Source of the DNA: JBLHKE01 sp047619485
GTDB lineage: Bacteria; Verrucomicrobiota; Verrucomicrobiia; Verrucomicrobiales; DEV007
Length of the DNA: 20,309 nucleotides
Assembly (NCBI GenBank): GCA_047619485.1
Contig: JBLHKE010000038.1
Coordinates: 1-20,309 of the forward strand
Direction: 5' to 3'
The position numbers were made by a program, and so were the translations under genes. This document shows, in pieces, positions 1 to 8,768 of this stretch. Positions within the stretch are counted from its first letter, which is position 1; the number at the start of each line of letters is the position of its first letter. The notes beneath the pieces were generated by a model. The model searched no databases and was not told the origin of the DNA. It saw nothing but the letters and a program-made list of their open reading frames with translations.

Positions 1-955
1 TCAGGGTAAAGTCGCGCTCGAGGGAGCGCGCCGGGTCCTCCGCATCGGTCGTACGCACGCGGATGGCGAACGTGGTGCCGGACGGGTGTAGGGTGAAATC
101 GTAGAGTTCGTCCGGCGCTAGATGCTCGTCATCGATGACAAACTTGTCGTTGTCCGCACCGCCCGCCACCAGCGAGTAGACGTGCGTCGGGTTTCGTTTC
201 AGGTCGCTCGTCGTAAACGCCCCCACCGGCTCGGTCTGGTTTGAGAAAAACTCCAGCGGCGCGAGGGTCAGGTCATCAGGTGTTGGCGGGATAGTCACCT
301 CGGTGACGGTGAAGGCCTGCAGGATCGGGTTGTTATCAGATCCCTGCACAGGCTGACCACCGATGTTCGCCTGCATCTCGACATTGAGCGTGCCGTCGCC
401 GGCGGCGAGCGTGAACGGGGCGATGTAGGCGAAGCCGTTGTTGGGGCTCCAAACACCCTCGCCTTCAGACGAGAAATCATCGACCGCCAGCTGGCCCTCG
501 ATGCCAATATCCCAGCGCCTGTCGCGATCACCATTCTCGTTGAACAACATCTGCAGCTCGTACTCGATGCCGGGCGTCAATCCTGACACCGCAATCGAGA
601 TCGGCGCCGGTGCGAGCGACCAGCGGATGTCCTGCATGATCAGTTCGAGGTTGTCGGCGGAAGCGGGATCGCCACCAGAATAGCTCGGCCGGGTTGCCAC
701 CCAGTCATTGATCGAGTGCGTCGAGCTCACCGACACACTGGCCGGAGGACTCTCGTCTGTCTCGAACAACACCCCGTTGACCGCGCGGTCGCTGTCGCCA
801 AACACATCGATGGCCACCACCACGCGGGCCGGATCGAGGTTTAGATCATCAGGTCCATTGAACTCGCGGATCTCACCGATGTTGACGACGGTCTCGGCGT
901 TAGCGGTGATGAAAAACAGCGCAGAGAGGAGGGGAACAAGGACGATGCGAAACAT
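1..955 (-). CDS. Secreted malectin-like/cadherin-like protein, 3' end outside window
   Basis: Reading on the minus strand from the ATG at 955, the frame is open to the window edge (318 codons), so the C-terminus is missing. It starts with a signal peptide (MFRIVLVPLLSALFF..., ending near ANA at residue 20). Residues about 21-225 form a domain seen three more times in this window; landmarks are FNGPDDLNLDP, SADNLELIMQDIRWSL, a GLTPGIEYELQMLFNENG strand and RRWDIGIEGQLAVDDF. That last pattern resembles malectin-type carbohydrate-binding beta-sandwiches, which is an inference by eye. Residues about 228-318 resemble a cadherin-like repeat (VYSLVAGGADNDKFVID, GTTFAIRVRTTD). The architecture matches the N-terminal third of the protein at 8769-11138, so thrombospondin-3 repeats may follow outside the window. 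It is likely exported or surface-bound; its ligand is unknown. It is 84 bases downstream of the SCO1/FG-GAP gene on the same strand. Confidence 0.85.
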   Translation of the reverse strand, partial: MFRIVLVPLLSALFFITANAETVVNIGEIREFNGPDDLNLDPARVVVAIDVFGDSDRAVNGVLFETDESPPASVSVSSTHSINDWVATRPSYSGGDPASADNLELIMQDIRWSLAPAPISIAVSGLTPGIEYELQMLFNENGDRDRRWDIGIEGQLAVDDFSSEGEGVWSPNNGFAYIAPFTLAAGDGTLNVEMQANIGGQPVQGSDNNPILQAFTVTEVTIPPTPDDLTLAPLEFFSNQTEPVGAFTTSDLKRNPTHVYSLVAGGADNDKFVIDDEHLAPDELYDFTLHPSGTTFAIRVRTTDAEDPARSLERDFTL

Positions 956-1039
956 AAGAAACCGGGTGAAAGAAAAGATTGAAGGAACCAAAGTGTAAGG
1001 CTTCCCCCGTCAAAGAAAAGACCTTAGTCGTGTCGGCAC

Positions 1040-3484
1040 CTACGGCTCCTTGGCAATCCAAGTCTGGTTGACGCCGACATTATCTTCGAGCTGCAAGCCC
1101 CCGGACGGCCACTTCACCTCGACCTTCTCGACTGCCGCTGCGTCTCCGAGGCCGAAGTAGAGCGGCATCACACTGTGTGAGAGATAGCCAGAGACGCCGT
1201 CGTTCACCTGCGTGTATCTCTTGCCCCCTGCCGTCACGGTGACCACCGCACCGAGCCCATCACGGTTCGATTTGCTCCCCTGCAGTTTCACTTTCAACCA
1301 GTGGACCGGTCGATTCTGTGCCAAGTCCGAGCGCAACACCATCGGCCCATCGTGAAACTCGTTGGTCACGATGTCGAGATCGCCATCTTCATCCAGATCG
1401 AAAATCACCGAGCTGCGACTGCCAAGCGCGCCCCACAGCTCGGTCGGCTCGGTTAGCTTTAACTCCTTTACGAACTTGTTGCCGCGATCCTCACCCTGTG
1501 GGTCGAGTTTAAACCAAGGTTTCGCGGTGCGCCCACCCCGACGCGGCTCCACCCCGAGCACGAATTCGCAATCAGCAAAACGTTTTCCGCCGTCGTTCAA
1601 CAACAGGCTGTTCACGCCGTAGCGGAACGGGAAGTTCATGCTGGCAGTAATGAATACATCCGTGAAACCGTCCGCGTTGAGATCGCCGGAACTCAGTCCC
1701 CACGGCCAGTAGTTCTCGGCGCCGATCTTGTCCGACACCTCCTCGAATTGCCCGCCACCCGCGCCTTTGAAGAACGCGTTTCCAAACACACTCATGCCGC
1801 CGCTGTTGAGCATCTTCTCCTCCCACTGCATGTCGCTCTTCTGTTTCTCGCGGTTCGGCCCGATGCCCTGGCTCATGTCCGAGTGCATGTCGGTGACGTA
1901 GACGTCTTGGTGGCCGTCGTTATCGAAGTCGAACACCTGGATGCCCATCGCGCCCCACGGGGTTTTCGGGAAGACCTCGCGGCTCACTTTTTCAAAGCGT
2001 TTTCCCTCGACGTTTTTGTAGAGCTGGTCGTGCCCCTGCATCGACAGCACGTAGAGATCTGGCCAGCCGTCCTCGTTGTAATCGAGCGGCGCGGCATCGC
2101 CCGACCAGCCCTCATCGACTAGGTCGACGTCCTCTGACACGTCCTCGAAGCGGTTGCCGCCGAGGTTGCGGTAGAGTGTGCTGCGCTCGTTGCGCGCGCC
2201 GCCCTTGGTGTGACCTTCGAACGCATCGCTGAAGCCGACGCAATATCCGCCCGCACCGCGTTCGTCGGTGGTGTATATGCCCACGTTGCACAGAAAAAGG
2301 TCGAGCAGGCCGTCTTTGTCGTAGTCGAAGAACACACCACCTGAGGAGTGGCCGACATAGCCGAGCCCGGCGGCCTCCGTCTTGTCGCTGAACTTCCCGC
2401 TACCATCGTTCTCGAAGAAAAAATTCCCGCCGCGCACGGTGGTGGCGAACAGGTCTGGGTCGCCGTCGTTGTCGGTGTCAGCGAAGGACGCACTCACACC
2501 GATCTTGTCCGCCAGCTCGATCGCTGGGCTGGTGGTGTTCTCGAACTTCCCGCCACCGAGATTGCGCCACAATTGGTTTGATCCGAGCTGCGTGGTGAAA
2601 TAAAGATCCGTCAGACCATCGCCATCGACATCTGCCGCGGCGAGCCCGTTGCCGTGATCGTAGTGCACCGCCTTGTAAAGTTTCCCGGCATCGTCGACGA
2701 TGCGGCTCTCGAAGGTGATGCCAGTCGATTCGACCACATCGGTAAATTTGAAATCGTGGAAGGCCTTGAGCCGCCGCGACGATGCCTGCTGCAGCAGACG
2801 CCGGCTCTCCATCCACGACGGGTTCTCGATCTCGGCCGGATGGTATCGCTTCTGGTAGGCCGTCCCGGCGCCTTGCGACGCTTCTGCGGCGAGCAACTTC
2901 TCTAGATCCGCCAGCAGCGAGGCTCGCCCGGTCTCGCTCAGACCGTCGTAGGTTCCGCGCAGGCGACCGCTGCGATCCACTAGCGCAAACTTCGAGCTAT
3001 GGAGGATCGGCATCTTGGAATTCTTCGCGTCCTCGGCGACATCGAACTTGAAACCGTTGGAGCTCAGGCTCCACAGGTCACCGCGCTTTCCAGTGAGAAA
3101 TTTCCAGCGTTTCGTATCGACGCCGTGCCGTCTGGCATACCCCTCCAAGACCTGCGGCGTGTCGTGTTCAGGATCGACCGAGAAGGTCACGAAATGCAGA
3201 TCTAGATGGCGCTCGAACTGCGTCTGCAGTTTCGCCTTTTCCACCGTCTGCATCGGGCAGGTCGAGGCACAGCGGGTGAAGATAAAATCGGCGACCCACA
3301 CCTTGCCGCGCAGATCCTTTGATCCGAAGGGTTCGCCATCCTGGGCTGTGAGGGTGAATTCCGGGAGAGCCGCGAGCACCTTGACCTCTCCTCCTGGCTC
3401 ATCAGCCGGAGCTTCGCTGGTGAAAGCCAAGACTGCTAGAAAGACGACCGAGAGCTCAGGTAGGTAGCGGAGATGGTTTCGCAT
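1040..3484 (-). CDS. SCO1/SenC domain fused to FG-GAP repeats and ASPIC/UnbV domain
   Basis: The 814-residue protein has an N-terminal signal peptide (MRNHLRYLPELSVVFLAVLA...). Next is an SCO1/SenC thioredoxin-fold domain (about residues 35-195) with the copper-binding CASTCP motif and the downstream conserved histidine in ILHSSKFALVD. SCO proteins deliver copper to cytochrome oxidase CuA or act as thiol oxidoreductases. From about residue 240 to 720 there are FG-GAP/VCBS propeller repeats with many calcium-binding DxDxDG loops (for example DVDGDGLTDLYF, DTDNDGDPDLF, DFDNDGHQDVYV). The C-terminus is an ASPIC/UnbV domain (GLGAVVTVTAGGKRYTQVNDG ... YFGLGD ... VKWPSG). The frame extends to a TTG at 3502, but the ATG at 3484 gives a cleaner signal peptide, so I chose it; neither has a convincing Shine-Dalgarno. 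It probably acts in the periplasm or at the surface. The substrate is unknown. Fusion of a copper/thiol domain to a propeller echoes the TlpA fusion at 4561-8544. Confidence 0.9.
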   Translation of the reverse strand: MRNHLRYLPELSVVFLAVLAFTSEAPADEPGGEVKVLAALPEFTLTAQDGEPFGSKDLRGKVWVADFIFTRCASTCPMQTVEKAKLQTQFERHLDLHFVTFSVDPEHDTPQVLEGYARRHGVDTKRWKFLTGKRGDLWSLSSNGFKFDVAEDAKNSKMPILHSSKFALVDRSGRLRGTYDGLSETGRASLLADLEKLLAAEASQGAGTAYQKRYHPAEIENPSWMESRRLLQQASSRRLKAFHDFKFTDVVESTGITFESRIVDDAGKLYKAVHYDHGNGLAAADVDGDGLTDLYFTTQLGSNQLWRNLGGGKFENTTSPAIELADKIGVSASFADTDNDGDPDLFATTVRGGNFFFENDGSGKFSDKTEAAGLGYVGHSSGGVFFDYDKDGLLDLFLCNVGIYTTDERGAGGYCVGFSDAFEGHTKGGARNERSTLYRNLGGNRFEDVSEDVDLVDEGWSGDAAPLDYNEDGWPDLYVLSMQGHDQLYKNVEGKRFEKVSREVFPKTPWGAMGIQVFDFDNDGHQDVYVTDMHSDMSQGIGPNREKQKSDMQWEEKMLNSGGMSVFGNAFFKGAGGGQFEEVSDKIGAENYWPWGLSSGDLNADGFTDVFITASMNFPFRYGVNSLLLNDGGKRFADCEFVLGVEPRRGGRTAKPWFKLDPQGEDRGNKFVKELKLTEPTELWGALGSRSSVIFDLDEDGDLDIVTNEFHDGPMVLRSDLAQNRPVHWLKVKLQGSKSNRDGLGAVVTVTAGGKRYTQVNDGVSGYLSHSVMPLYFGLGDAAAVEKVEVKWPSGGLQLEDNVGVNQTWIAKEP

Positions 3485-3670
3485 ATCTACAAAATGACAC
3501 AATCCTGCGCGAAAGAAGAAGGATTGTTCACCCGACGATCACGAAATAAAAATGGGATCGAAACTGCCAGCTTGGTGGAAACCTCGATAAATCGCCTTGT
3601 ATCAATCCGCTAATTTGTTAAAAACGATGAAGATACGACGAACAAATCCTCAACTATTTAGCATTAACCG
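3485..3670. promoter_or_regulatory. Divergent intergenic region, promoters inferred from layout
   Basis: This 186-base AT-rich gap separates two divergently read genes, so it should carry both promoters. I could not identify a convincing -35/-10 pair or operator on either strand. Confidence 0.35.
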
Positions 3671-4480
3671 ATGAAGCTCACTAGATTAATCCTCCTCTCC
3701 CTTACGACTTGCGCCGGTCTGGGTTCCAGTCTGGCGACCACGCTAGTGACTGGTTCATCGAACCAATTCTTCGGTCCCGATGATCTCCTCTTGGATCCTG
3801 CAACCAATGTCATCGCAGTGAACACCTACGGCAACGATGTCTCCCTTCCGGTTAATGGAGTCACGTTCCAATCTGCGGGGCTAACCGCCGGCACTGAAAC
3901 GGTGAGCAATGGCGGTGTCAGCGTCACTACGACGGCCGGCTTCCAGATCAATGGTTGGGTCAATGCTACCCCACCATCCTACACGGGCGCGGATGCGGGC
4001 TCTACGGACAATTTGGAAAAGATCATGCACGACATCCGCTGGTCGCTCGGCAACGGCACCAACGGTCCAGCCACAATTAACGTCGATGTCACCGGACTGA
4101 CCAATGGTACGCTCTACAACGTGCAACTGCTCTTCGGCGAAAATGGAGCTGCAGCCGACCGCCGTTGGGACATCGGTGTCGATGGCGTGCTTGCTGTCGA
4201 CGACTGGACTTCAAACGGAGACGGCGGAACGTCGTCGCTCAGTCACGGCTATGCCTACTCGGCCAACTTTGACCCCGGGGCGGACGGCACTCTCAACTTT
4301 GTCATGGGCACGGATATTTTACCGGCGGATCCCAACAACACGACGGCAGGCGCTGCACCACCAGAGGATCACAACCCAATTCTCAACGGTGTGATCATTC
4401 ACGTCGTTCCAGAACCAGGCAGCACAGCGCTACTGGGACTCGGCTTTCTTGCCCTGCTCGCCAGGCGCCGCCGCCGTTAG
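3671..4480 (+). CDS. PEP-CTERM sorted malectin-like domain protein
   Basis: The 269-residue protein has an N-terminal signal peptide (MKLTRLILLSLTTCAGLGSSLA). A single copy of the malectin-like domain follows (about residues 23-245), with FGPDDLLLDPATNVIAVNTYG, STDNLEKIMHDIRWSL, YNVQLLFGENGAAADRRWDI and DGVLAVDDWTSNGDGG. The C-terminus is a textbook PEP-CTERM signal: VPEPGS, a hydrophobic helix (TALLGLGFLALLA) and a terminal arginine cluster (RRRRR). By established knowledge such proteins are processed by an exosortase and exported, often into extracellular polymer matrix; no exosortase gene lies in this window. The domain is about 85% identical by eye to the N-terminal domain of the protein at 8769-11138, with long stretches identical in the DNA too, which points to recent duplication or gene conversion. 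A strong terminator follows. Ligand unknown. Confidence 0.92.
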   Translation: MKLTRLILLSLTTCAGLGSSLATTLVTGSSNQFFGPDDLLLDPATNVIAVNTYGNDVSLPVNGVTFQSAGLTAGTETVSNGGVSVTTTAGFQINGWVNATPPSYTGADAGSTDNLEKIMHDIRWSLGNGTNGPATINVDVTGLTNGTLYNVQLLFGENGAAADRRWDIGVDGVLAVDDWTSNGDGGTSSLSHGYAYSANFDPGADGTLNFVMGTDILPADPNNTTAGAAPPEDHNPILNGVIIHVVPEPGSTALLGLGFLALLARRRRR

Positions 4481-4500
4481 ATCACCCAATAGATTTTTTT

Positions 4501-4536
4501 GGAAAGCCGCGACGAACTCGCGGCTTTCCTTGTTTT
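4501..4536 (+). terminator. Rho-independent terminator
   Basis: A perfect 12-bp stem (GGAAAGCCGCGA, 4501-4512, with TCGCGGCTTTCC, 4518-4529) encloses a 5-base loop and is followed by TTGTTTT. It ends the PEP-CTERM gene and isolates it from the lipoprotein gene that starts 25 bases later. Confidence 0.85.
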
Positions 4537-4560
4537 CAGGAGCGATCTATAAGTGCAGGG

Positions 4561-7500
4561 ATGCCTCGAGTGAACCAGATTCTCCAAGTCCTGCTAGCCG
4601 CTGCCGTGGTAACGGCATGTGGCGGAAGTGATGCACCAGATCGTGCCGAAGTAACTCCGGAAAAAACTCCGGAGCCGACAAACACGATTGCCGCAATGCC
4701 CGCGCCGGACGCTAAGATCCCGCTGGACTCGATCGGCTTGGTCGACCCGAAACTGCACCGCGAGGGATCGAAGCGCGAGTGGCAGGGCGAGGTGTTCAAC
4801 GAACTGGCGATGGAGCAGTTGAAGTCGCTCGGCAAGGTACTTGAGCACCCGGAAAAGATCGCTGCGGAGGCACTTGCGGGAATCGTGCTCAACGGCACCC
4901 GGACGACGGTGCTCGTTCCCGGTGATCTGAAGCCTTCGTTCCAAGACTCGGCTTTCACCGTGCACCGCTCAACCGAGATAACGAGCAGTGCCGATACCAT
5001 CCCGATCACCGAGGCGCTGGCGCAACTGGTGGCACCATTCGATGCGACGACCGAATTGCGTAGCAAATTCAAAATCTTCACCGTTCAACTCAGCGCCGAT
5101 GGCGAGCCCGAGTGCGACGCGTATTTCCAAATCACCGGTCGCTCTGCCGACGGAAAAGCCGGTGGGCAACTTTCACGCCACGCGCGCTGGCATTGCAGCT
5201 GGCACTGGCCTGATAACCAAGCGCGCCCGCTGCTCAAATCGGTGCGCATCGCGGAGTTTGAGGAGACGCTCGGCCGCACGCAGTTTGCCGATTGCTCGGG
5301 CGCCGTGTTCGCGGGAGTCGATTCCTATGCCGCCCAATTCCTCCGTGGCAGCGAGCACTGGGCGGGGCGACTCGAGGGGCGCTATGGCATCGGGATCTCC
5401 GGATGGCATGGGATGGCGATCGGTGACGCCAACGGCGACGGGCTCGACGACCTCTATGTCTGCGAGCCCGGAGGCCTGCCCAACCGGCTCTACATCGCCA
5501 AACCGGACGGCACGGTGTTCGATGCCTCAGCGGTATCGGGAACTAATTTTCGATTGCAGTCGCAGGCGGCTTTGTTCGTCGATCTCGACAACGATGGTGA
5601 CCAGGACCTGGTCATCGCCACCACGCTCGGTGTCATCTTCATGGCCAACGACGGCGCTGGTGCCTTCGTCGTGAAAGGTCAACAACTCGTCCCAGAAGCA
5701 CCACCGGTGGCACTCGCCGCAGCGGACTTCGACCTCGATGGCGATCTCGATATCTACACTGCCTGCTACTCACTACGCCGGGGCAACACCGACAGTTCCA
5801 GCCCCGATGCTGCTGAGTTCCTCGGACGCCCGATCCCCTACCACGACGCCAACAACGGCGGCCGCAACGTGCTTTTCCGCAACGACCGCAACTGGCAGTT
5901 CAAAGACGTCACACGAGAGATCGGGCTGGATCAGAACAACCGCCGCTACACCTTCGCCCCGACCTGGGAGGACTTCGACGATGATGGCGACCCGGACCTC
6001 TACGTCGCCAACGACTACGGGCGCAACAACCTCTACCGCAACGATCGCGATGCGGACGGTAATTCGAAGTTCACCGACGTCGCCGCCGAGGCAGGCGTCG
6101 AGGATATCTCCGCCGGCATGTCCGCCAGCTGGGGCGACGCCGACGGCGACGGCGATCGCGATCTGTATGTAAGTAACATGTGGTCGAGCGCCGGTAACCG
6201 CATCGCCTACCAGCGGAATTTCCAACCGGGGCTAGACGAATCACAACGCGCCGAGTTCCAGCGCCACGCACGCGGCAATTCGCTATTCCTCAACAATGGC
6301 GATGGCACGTTCTCCGATTCTAGCCTGAGCGCCGGAGTCACCATGGGCAGGTGGGCCTGGGGCTCGCGCTTCGCCGATATCAACAACGATGGCAACCTAG
6401 ATATCGTCGTCGCCAATGGCTTCATCACGCAACCCGACGGTGGCGATTTGTGAAGCTTCTACTGGCGCCAGGTCGTGGCGCAATCCCCTGCTGGCGAGGC
6501 TAGCCGAGACTCGATTTCTGACTATCTAAAAAACTGGGACGCACTCTCCTCGATGCTAACCCGCGGGCGCTCGTTCAGCGGGCGTGAGCGCAACTGCGTG
6601 TTCCTCAACACAGGATCCGACCAACGCTTCGCAGACGTCTCTGCAGCCAGCGGCCTCGACCTGATCGACGACGGCCGTGCCGTGATTGCCAACGACTGGG
6701 ATCACGACGGAGATATCGACCTGTGGTTCACCAACCGGGAGGCACCGCGGCTGCGCTTTTTCAAGAACCAGCACGGTGGCGCCGAGCAGAAAAACTGGCT
6801 CGCATTCGAGTTGACCGGTAATGGCAACTCGACCACCCGCGACGCCATCGGCGCGGTGCTCGAACTCGAGATTGGCGGCCGCAAACTCACCCGCAGCCTC
6901 ACCGCGGGCGACGGGTTCATGAGCCAGTCAAGCAAGCGCATCCACTTCGGGCTCGGCGGATCCAAAGCTGACCAGACCGGCACGCTCACCGTGCGATGGC
7001 CCGGTGGGAAGCCGGAGAGCTTCGAAAAAATCCCAGTCGGTAGCGCTTACCAGATCGCACAAGGAAGCGGCACCGCGAGCCCGCTCGCTGCACCAGCAAC
7101 ACCGGTCGAGCTAGCGCCGAGCCAGCCAGCCGTGCCCGCAGCGACCGAACAGGCGCGCATCGTGCTCAGCGACCGCATCGCCTCGCCGCCGCTAGACTAC
7201 GTCGACTTCCGTGGCGAACTGCAGCGCCACGAATCTGACCCGACCGGTGCCGGCGCACCGCTACTGATCAATCTATGGGCAAGCTGGTGCGCGCCCTGCC
7301 GCGCGGAGCTGGCCGACTTCAAAACTCACCACCAACAATTGCGCGCAAAAGGCCTGCGCTTGCTCGCGTTTACCGTCGAGGGAGTCCCGCGCGGCGATCA
7401 AAAACCCGACGTCAGCGGAGCTAAAAAGTTCGTCGCGGATTCCGCCTTCCCTTTCGAGATCGGCGCGATCGATGCCAACGGACTGCGCCTACTAACATTG

Positions 7501-8544
7501 CTCCACGATCGTGTGATCGTACGACAGCGCCCACTGCCGCTGCCCTCAAGCTTCCTGCTCGACAAATACGGACGACTCGCCGCGATCTACAAGGGACCCG
7601 TCAGTGCCGCGCAGCTGCTCACGGATTTAGATTTGCTCGACGCTGCCCCAAGCACTCTCGCCAAACACTCCTTCCCCTTCCCGGCACGTGACGGGATCGA
7701 GCTATTCCCGCTAGGCGCGCTCGACTTCGCCAGCGCCTACCTCGCCGGTGGCGATGCCAACGCTGCCCGGGGCGAGGCTCGCAAAGTGGTCGAGGCGCCA
7801 CTGACCGAGAACGCCCAGGCCGACCTCGCCAACCGCGCGCGTGCCTGGTATTTCCTCGGCACGCTCGAACAGGGGCAGCGGAATTGGGCGGCGGCCTCGG
7901 AGGCCTACCAGACGGCACTCGACTTTGCCCCGGAGCAGGTATTCATCAGCGTGCCGCTCGGCGTCGTGCAATGGCAGGCCGGCGAGCACCAGCAGGCAGA
8001 GCAAACCTTCAGCGATGCCGCCACCACCGCTCCGACCAACGCCGCGCTGATGGACGCGCTCGGCAAAGCGCAACTGCAGATCAAACGCTTCCCAGAGGCC
8101 ATCGAGTATTTCACCAAGGCCATCGCACTCGCCCCACAGGTGCCAAATTACCAACTCGATCTCGGTCTCGCGCTCCAGACCAGTGGCGACGCGGCGGGAG
8201 CGGTGCAGCTATACCGCGAATTCCTCGAGGCAAACCCCGGCTCCGCCAACGCCAAGAACAACCTCGCCAACTTGCTAGCTACGACCCCATCCGCCGAGGT
8301 GCGCGATGGCGCCGAAGCACTGAAGCTCGCCCGCGAAGTGATCGAGCAAGCAGGTGAAGGAAATCCCGCGCCCCTCAGCACGCTCGCCGCCGCACTCGCC
8401 GAGAGCGGTGACTTCGATGCGGCTGTCGCGACCACGGAGAAAGCAATCGCAGCCGCCCGCGCCACCGGTCGCGGTGATCTCCTCCCAAAATTGCGCTCTA
8501 AGCTGGCACTGTTCCGCGAGGGGAAACCGTACCACTCAGAGTAG
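4561..8544 (+). CDS. FG-GAP/ASPIC-UnbV/TlpA/TPR lipoprotein with in-frame TGA; candidate selenoprotein
   Basis: Read through the TGA at codon 631 (6451-6453), this is one frame of 1327 residues. Residues 1-20 are a lipoprotein signal with lipobox VTAC (C20), so the protein is probably membrane-anchored outside the cytoplasm. Residues about 30-260 are unrecognised. FG-GAP/VCBS propeller repeats with calcium-type loops (DANGDGLDD, DLDNDGDQD, DFDDDGDPD, DADGDGDRD, DINNDGNLD) run from about 270 past the TGA to about 735. ASPIC/UnbV (about 755-825), a TlpA-like thioredoxin domain with CAPC (C910, C913) and TPRs follow. The residues straight after the TGA (SFYWRQVVAQSP) belong to the propeller chain, and more propeller follows (FADVSAASGLDL, DWDHDGDIDLWF), so one continuous protein is expected. 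With the TGA as a stop, a 630-residue product and a separate piece lacking a signal peptide would result. A hairpin with a GGUC loop directly after the TGA suggests selenocysteine insertion. Alternatives are a pseudogene or a base-call error. Confidence 0.75.
6451..6481 (+). promoter_or_regulatory. UGA codon plus candidate bacterial SECIS hairpin
   Basis: The UGA at 6451-6453 is followed after 17 bases by GGUCG (6471-6475), which forms the loop of a perfect 6-bp stem, GCGCCA (6465-6470) with UGGCGC (6476-6481). The E. coli fdhF element recognised by SelB also presents a GGUC loop, about 18 bases after its UGA. No clear bulged U, a feature of the E. coli stem, is visible, and the lower stem pairs poorly. 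The element overlaps coding sequence, as bacterial SECIS elements do. This is inferred; chance pairing in GC-rich coding sequence cannot be excluded. Confidence 0.5.
6475..8544 (+). CDS. Distal segment of the interrupted gene: ASPIC/UnbV, TlpA-like and TPR domains
   Basis: This is the 3' part of the 4561-8544 frame, listed apart because a standard gene caller would start it at the GTG at 6475 if TGA is a stop. That GTG has no signal peptide behind it, lies inside the proposed hairpin and begins mid-propeller, so independent translation is unlikely to give a useful secreted protein. Residues of this segment: last propeller blade (about 40-110), ASPIC/UnbV (about 120-190; RDAIGAVLELEIGGRKL, FGLGG, VRWPGG), then a TlpA-like thioredoxin domain (about 235-385) with LWASWCAPC and a cis-proline region PLPSSFLLDKYGRL. 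At least four TPR units follow (for example YFLGTLEQGQRNWAAASEAY, EAIEYFTKAIALAPQ, QLDLGLALQTSGDAAGAV). The tail (NNLANLLATTP ... LSTLAAALAESGDFDAAV) resembles the C-terminal TPRs common in PVC-group proteins. The CxxC predicts an exported thiol-disulfide reductase or oxidase activity. Confidence 0.7.
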   Translation: MAQSPAGEASRDSISDYLKNWDALSSMLTRGRSFSGRERNCVFLNTGSDQRFADVSAASGLDLIDDGRAVIANDWDHDGDIDLWFTNREAPRLRFFKNQHGGAEQKNWLAFELTGNGNSTTRDAIGAVLELEIGGRKLTRSLTAGDGFMSQSSKRIHFGLGGSKADQTGTLTVRWPGGKPESFEKIPVGSAYQIAQGSGTASPLAAPATPVELAPSQPAVPAATEQARIVLSDRIASPPLDYVDFRGELQRHESDPTGAGAPLLINLWASWCAPCRAELADFKTHHQQLRAKGLRLLAFTVEGVPRGDQKPDVSGAKKFVADSAFPFEIGAIDANGLRLLTLLHDRVIVRQRPLPLPSSFLLDKYGRLAAIYKGPVSAAQLLTDLDLLDAAPSTLAKHSFPFPARDGIELFPLGALDFASAYLAGGDANAARGEARKVVEAPLTENAQADLANRARAWYFLGTLEQGQRNWAAASEAYQTALDFAPEQVFISVPLGVVQWQAGEHQQAEQTFSDAATTAPTNAALMDALGKAQLQIKRFPEAIEYFTKAIALAPQVPNYQLDLGLALQTSGDAAGAVQLYREFLEANPGSANAKNNLANLLATTPSAEVRDGAEALKLAREVIEQAGEGNPAPLSTLAAALAESGDFDAAVATTEKAIAAARATGRGDLLPKLRSKLALFREGKPYHSE

Positions 8545-8570
8545 ACTGCGAAGGCGACAAACGTAGCCTC

Positions 8571-8590
8571 GAGGTTCGGGCGAACGCCTC
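8571..8590 (+). terminator. Possible weak terminator hairpin
   Basis: GAGGTTCG (8571-8578) can pair with CGAACGCCTC (8581-8590), with a two-base bulge, just after the long lipoprotein gene. There is no T-tract after it, so termination is only suggested by position. The rest of the 224-base gap up to 8768 shows no gene; it becomes AT-rich near the next start. Confidence 0.25.
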
Positions 8591-8768
8591 CATGCAGCTA
8601 CAGTGGAAGCCCTTGGGTGACTAGGCTAAAACCCGAGCCCATCTTTGCCATTCCTGATCGCAGCCCGCCCCAATCCAAGAGGGTCTCTAGTCATTTTGCA
8701 AAGCCCCTGTCAAATCCCCTTTACATGCGAACGATTTTTTTGATTAGATCATTACATCGTTACTCACC

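Noticed and set aside
1572..2816. Several 80-150-codon frames on both strands overlapping the SCO1/FG-GAP gene
   Set aside because: They are shadows of a GC-rich gene whose own frame has clear domains across its full length.
5773..6225. 150-codon open frame on the minus strand rich in Val and Ala
   Set aside because: It is antisense to the propeller repeats; the open frame is a by-product of repeated GAC/GGC codons and has no recognisable domain.
6451..6453. TGA read as tryptophan (alternative genetic code)
   Set aside because: TGA is a normal stop at 18235-18237 at the end of the SMP-30 gene, directly after a TGG codon, and Trp is encoded by TGG throughout.
8696..8725. TTGCAA and TTTACA, 18 bases apart, as a promoter for the surface protein at 8769
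   Set aside because: Both boxes match the consensus poorly and promoter sequences in this lineage are not well enough known to me.
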